Assembly (NCBI GenBank): GCA_910576975.1
Contig: CAJTJY010000034.1
Coordinates: 1 to 25,402, forward strand
Reading direction: 5' to 3'
Source of the DNA: an uncultured Lachnospiraceae bacterium
GTDB lineage: Bacteria; Bacillota; Clostridia; Lachnospirales; Lachnospiraceae
Length of the DNA stretch: 25,402 bases
The notes beneath the pieces were generated by a model that was not told the DNA's origin, ran no database searches, and saw only the letters and a program-made list of their open reading frames with translations. A program made the translations under genes and the position numbers. Below, piece after piece: positions 23,223-25,402 of the stretch. Each line of letters opens with the position of its first letter. Position 1 is the stretch's first letter.

Positions 23223-24413
23223 ATGGATGAACTGGAACGTATGAAACGCTGGAGGCTGATTTTGGGGGCGGAGAGCAGGGAGCGCTTTGCGGTTATCAAT
23301 CAAGGAGATGAGGCTGAATTATCAGAGGAACAAATACTGATGGACCAGGCGTTAGCGGCGATTTATAACCGTAGGGAATCTGGAGGATTTGGTTCGGGAA
23401 GAGGGGCGGGAAGCGGGCCTTCCAATCCCCAGATTACCAAATGGCTGGGAGATGTGCGCACCTTGTTTGAGAAAGATTTGGTCACAGTGATTCAGGGGGA
23501 CGCAATGGAACGCTGCGGCCTGCGCCAGCTTCTGTTTGAGCCGGAGCTTTTGGAACATGTGGAGCCGGATATTGGACTGGCTTCCACTATTTTGATGCTC
23601 AAAGACCAGATTCCAAAGCGTTCCAAAGAGAGCGTGCGCATGTTCATTGCCAAAATCGTGGAAGAAATCAATAAGCTTCTGGAGACAGATATCCGCCGCG
23701 CAGTTACTTCTGCAGTGAACCGCAGGCAGCATTCTCCGATACCGTCTGCCGCTGCGATGGATTTTCCGCTTACCATCCGTAGGAACCTCAAAAATTATAA
23801 CCCGGATCTTGGAACGATAGTCCCAGAGCATTTCTACTTTTTTGACCGCACAACCACGGCAGCTTCCAGACAGTGGACGGTGATACTGGATGTGGATCAA
23901 AGCGGTTCCATGGGGGAATCTGTCATATATGCTTCGGTTATGAGCTGCATCCTGGCAAGCATGGCGTCTATCAGGACTCATATTGTGGCGTTTGACATTA
24001 GTGTTGTTGATTTGACGGAAAAGTGTCAAGACCCGGTGGATTTGCTGTTTGGTTTTCAACTTGGAGGAGGCACGAACATTGAGCGCTCTGTGGCATACTG
24101 TCAGAAATTTGTGGAAAACCCTTCCAAAACATTATTTTTCTTGATCACAGATTTAGAGGAGGGCGGCAACCGGGGGGCGCTGTTGCGCCGCCTCAAAGAG
24201 TTAAAAGAATCTGGGGTAACTGTGGCGTGTCTGCTTGCGATTGCCGATGGAGGCAAGCCTTACTATGACGCACAGATGGCGGAGCGGGTGGCAGGTCTTA
24301 AAATCCCCTGTTTTGCATGTCAACCACAAATGCTTCCGGCATTGCTGGAACGAGCACTGAAAGGCCAGGATTTAGAATCGTTTCGCAAAGAGTTTGAGAA
24401 GCGCAAGCGATGA
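23223..24413 (+). CDS. CoxE-like VWA-domain protein
   Basis: A 396-residue protein. The helical N-terminal half (1-210) contains a Gly-rich loop (GGFGSGRGAGSGPSNPQITK) and the block WLGDVRTLFEKDLVTVIQGD, typical of CoxE/ViaA-like partners of MoxR. The C-terminal VWA domain has a full MIDAS: DVDQSGSMGES (D225, S227, S229), GGGTNIERSV (T284) and LITDLEEGG (D310), so metal-dependent ligand binding should be intact. The C-terminal helix is LLERALKGQDLESFRKEFEK. AGAAGGGATGATACAGAC precedes the ATG. It is the last gene of unit B, 35 bases after DUF5682; a long hairpin follows. In known pairs this protein is the adaptor that delivers substrates to the MoxR hexamer. Confidence 0.95.
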   Translation: MDELERMKRWRLILGAESRERFAVINQGDEAELSEEQILMDQALAAIYNRRESGGFGSGRGAGSGPSNPQITKWLGDVRTLFEKDLVTVIQGDAMERCGLRQLLFEPELLEHVEPDIGLASTILMLKDQIPKRSKESVRMFIAKIVEEINKLLETDIRRAVTSAVNRRQHSPIPSAAAMDFPLTIRRNLKNYNPDLGTIVPEHFYFFDRTTTAASRQWTVILDVDQSGSMGESVIYASVMSCILASMASIRTHIVAFDISVVDLTEKCQDPVDLLFGFQLGGGTNIERSVAYCQKFVENPSKTLFFLITDLEEGGNRGALLRRLKELKESGVTVACLLAIADGGKPYYDAQMAERVAGLKIPCFACQPQMLPALLERALKGQDLESFRKEFEKRKR

Positions 24414-24454
24414 TAAAATAGAAATTTGATTGCGGCAAATATCATGAATGAAAC

Positions 24455-24505
24455 AGAGGCTGATATACAGCGGCTTAATGACGTTGCCGCTGTGTATCAG
24501 CTTCT
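24455..24505 (+). terminator. Long hairpin after unit B
   Basis: GCTGATATACAGCGGC (24459-24474) pairs with GCCGCTGTGTATCAGC (24486-24501) over 16 bp with one G-T wobble, around an 11-base loop; outer bases extend it slightly. There is no T-tract, so it may be a 3'-end stabiliser or a factor-assisted terminator rather than a classic one. Confidence 0.5.
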
Positions 24506-24629
24506 GAAAGTAAGGATATTTATTTACTGGGGCAGTCAAAGGCTGGATTAAAAGCATAGAAATTCTTGGAATCCAGGTGATCTTGCACAATGCGAAGCCC
24601 TTCACCGAAACGGGAGGATTGAAGTAAAT

Positions 24630-24971
24630 TTATCTGTTGATTTTCTGCATCTTTTTGATAATAGACTGCCAATACATACGGTCTTTCAAGACCCGGATTA
24701 CCGTAATGGTGGAATCCTCCACGACAAAGAAAATTAAATATGTACTGTAAGGTTTGAAATAAATGCTCAATCCTTCAATCACATATCCCGTAGCTTCATA
24801 GCCTTTGGGGAAGGAATCCAATTCTTTAATTGCCTTTTTTATCTTCTTTGAAAAGTTTTCCGCATATTCCCGATATTTGAAAGTATTGAGAATATATTTT
24901 TTTGTTGATTTAATATCCAAGAGGGCATCTTTGGATATTACGATTTTATATTTCTTTGGTTTTTCCGGCAT
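24630..24971 (-). CDS. RelE/ParE-family toxin
   Basis: A 113-residue basic protein: MPEKPKKYKIVISKDALLDI KSTKKYIL, helix YREYAENFSKKIKKAIKELD SFPKGY, then strands GYVIEGLSIYFKPYSTYLIF FVVEDSTITVIRVLKDRMYW. The N-terminal 'Y.i.is..A..Di..i..Yi' and C-terminal 'I.rvLk.r.dw' are hallmarks of the ParE/RelE toxin fold. The final RMYWQSIIKKM is the usual terminal helix. It follows its antitoxin gene with a TAATG overlap, so translation is coupled and antitoxin is made first. Target (gyrase or ribosome-bound mRNA) cannot be told from sequence alone; the 'LKDRMYW' ending is more ParE-like. Confidence 0.85.
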   Translation of the reverse strand: MPEKPKKYKIVISKDALLDIKSTKKYILNTFKYREYAENFSKKIKKAIKELDSFPKGYEATGYVIEGLSIYFKPYSTYLIFFVVEDSTITVIRVLKDRMYWQSIIKKMQKINR

Positions 24972-25141
24972 TATATTTTGTCAATTTCCTCCCAAGCTTC
25001 ATCGATTGTATAAACATCGCCTTTTTTCATGCTGTCTATTCCCTTGGAGAGTTCGTCATATAATGCGCCTATGGCTGCTTTTTCGGAATATTCAGTTTTT
25101 AGGATTTCCTGATTTCTGATTGCCTGTGCTACAGGTGCCAT
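24971..25141 (-). CDS. Antitoxin of the ParE/RelE-type pair (56 aa)
   Basis: Translation gives MAPVAQAIRNQEILKTEYSE KAAIGALYDELSKGIDSMKK GDVYTIDEAWEEIDKI. The gene ends in the acidic tail YTIDEAWEEIDKI, which is typical of small antitoxins that wrap RelE/ParE toxins. AAAGGAAG stands at a good distance from the ATG, and the stop overlaps the toxin start (TAATG). At 56 residues it is short, with an N-terminal helix too small for a full Phd or RHH domain to be certain. It probably represses the operon via the inverted repeat over the promoter start region. Confidence 0.75.
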   Translation of the reverse strand: MAPVAQAIRNQEILKTEYSEKAAIGALYDELSKGIDSMKKGDVYTIDEAWEEIDKI

Positions 25142-25225
25142 AGTATCACTTCCTTTCGATTGTTAATTTCCGCGAACAATGAGCCAAGCAGGGGCGTTTA
25201 CGCACATATTGGGCGAATGTCGCGA

Positions 25226-25294
25226 GAGTAAATAATTCTGTGCTTTTATAGAATTATTTACTCCATTATACGGTATTTAGTATTGGCTTATCAA
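25226..25294 (-). promoter_or_regulatory. Promoter and 14-bp inverted-repeat operator of the toxin-antitoxin pair
   Basis: On the minus strand TTGATA (25294-25289), 18 bases, TATAAT (25270-25265). Directly downstream, GAGTAAATAATTCT (25226-25239) and AGAATTATTTACTC (25250-25263) are exact reverse complements around a 10-base centre. They cover the expected transcription start. Confidence 0.75.
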
Positions 25295-25351
25295 CAGATT
25301 TTTATTAAATTGTTCTCAAAACTGTGTGGCTTAGACTTTCATGGCTGTTTG

Positions 25352-25402
25352 TTAAATGTTCCAAGTGACTTCAATGTTACCGTCTGCAATCTGAATGACT
25401 TT
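25352..25402 (-). CDS. 3' end of a minus-strand gene, cut by the window edge
   Basis: On the minus strand the frame from the window end reads KVIQIADGNIEVTWNI and then stops at 25352-25354. The composition is protein-like, but sixteen residues do not allow a family call. It could also be a chance frame. Confidence 0.3.
   Translation of the reverse strand, partial: KVIQIADGNIEVTWNI

Noticed and set aside
24444..24551. 35-codon frame running through the hairpin after the VWA gene
   Set aside because: Its sequence is explained by the hairpin arms, and no ribosome binding site is present.

Overview
The window looks like chromosomal DNA of a Lachnospiraceae-type member of the Clostridia. The grounds are strong GGAGG-type ribosome binding sites, TTG and GTG starts, a Big_2-type repeat remnant, DUF4367-like and DUF5716/DUF5717-like proteins, and moderate base composition with AT-rich insertions. 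No rRNA, tRNA or CRISPR array was found.

Positions 1-6300 are an AT-rich accessory patchwork. It starts with a frameshifted, 5'-incomplete DDE transposase. Next comes a SLATT/DUF4231-like membrane protein whose 3' end is fused out of frame to a decapitated Big_2-domain gene. An SPFH/SHOCT protein and a zinc-ribbon/TM2 protein form a two-gene unit. A ribbon-helix-helix regulator follows, with a perfect 15-bp inverted repeat over its own promoter, then a double-hairpin non-coding cassette, a small 2-TM protein, a toxin-first RelE/RelB-type pair and an XRE regulator on the minus strand.

Positions 6500-9105 hold an orphan DUF4367/anti-sigma-like membrane protein, a small secreted protein with a possible micro-ORF behind it, and a convergent CobD/HisC-like PLP aminotransferase. 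The 275 bp in front of the aminotransferase carry three tandem ~70-bp repeats and probable divergent promoters.

Positions 9408-24413 are the main content: nine long co-directional genes in two units separated by a good intrinsic terminator. Unit A is a giant Ig-like/helical-repeat protein (DUF5717-like), an Hsp70/actin-fold protein (DUF5716-like), a TPR protein and a two-TM coiled-coil protein. Unit B is a SWIM zinc-finger protein, a HEAT-like helical protein in the place where other genomes carry DUF5691, a MoxR-type AAA+ ATPase, a DUF5682 protein and a CoxE-like VWA protein with a complete MIDAS. The natural reading of unit B is a MoxR/VWA remodelling machine with SWIM, helical-scaffold and DUF5682 partners. 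DUF5682 carries a GxxH...E...GxxH signature resembling the TraB/PrgY/Tiki group, so it may be the catalytic or effector subunit. Unit A adds an Hsp70-like switch, large repeat scaffolds and a membrane anchor, so the whole may be a membrane-linked chaperone-like or conflict system. The substrate is unknown.

The right end (24630-25402) holds a minus-strand antitoxin/toxin pair with overlapping TAATG, its own promoter and a perfect 14-bp inverted repeat, and then the tail of another minus-strand gene.
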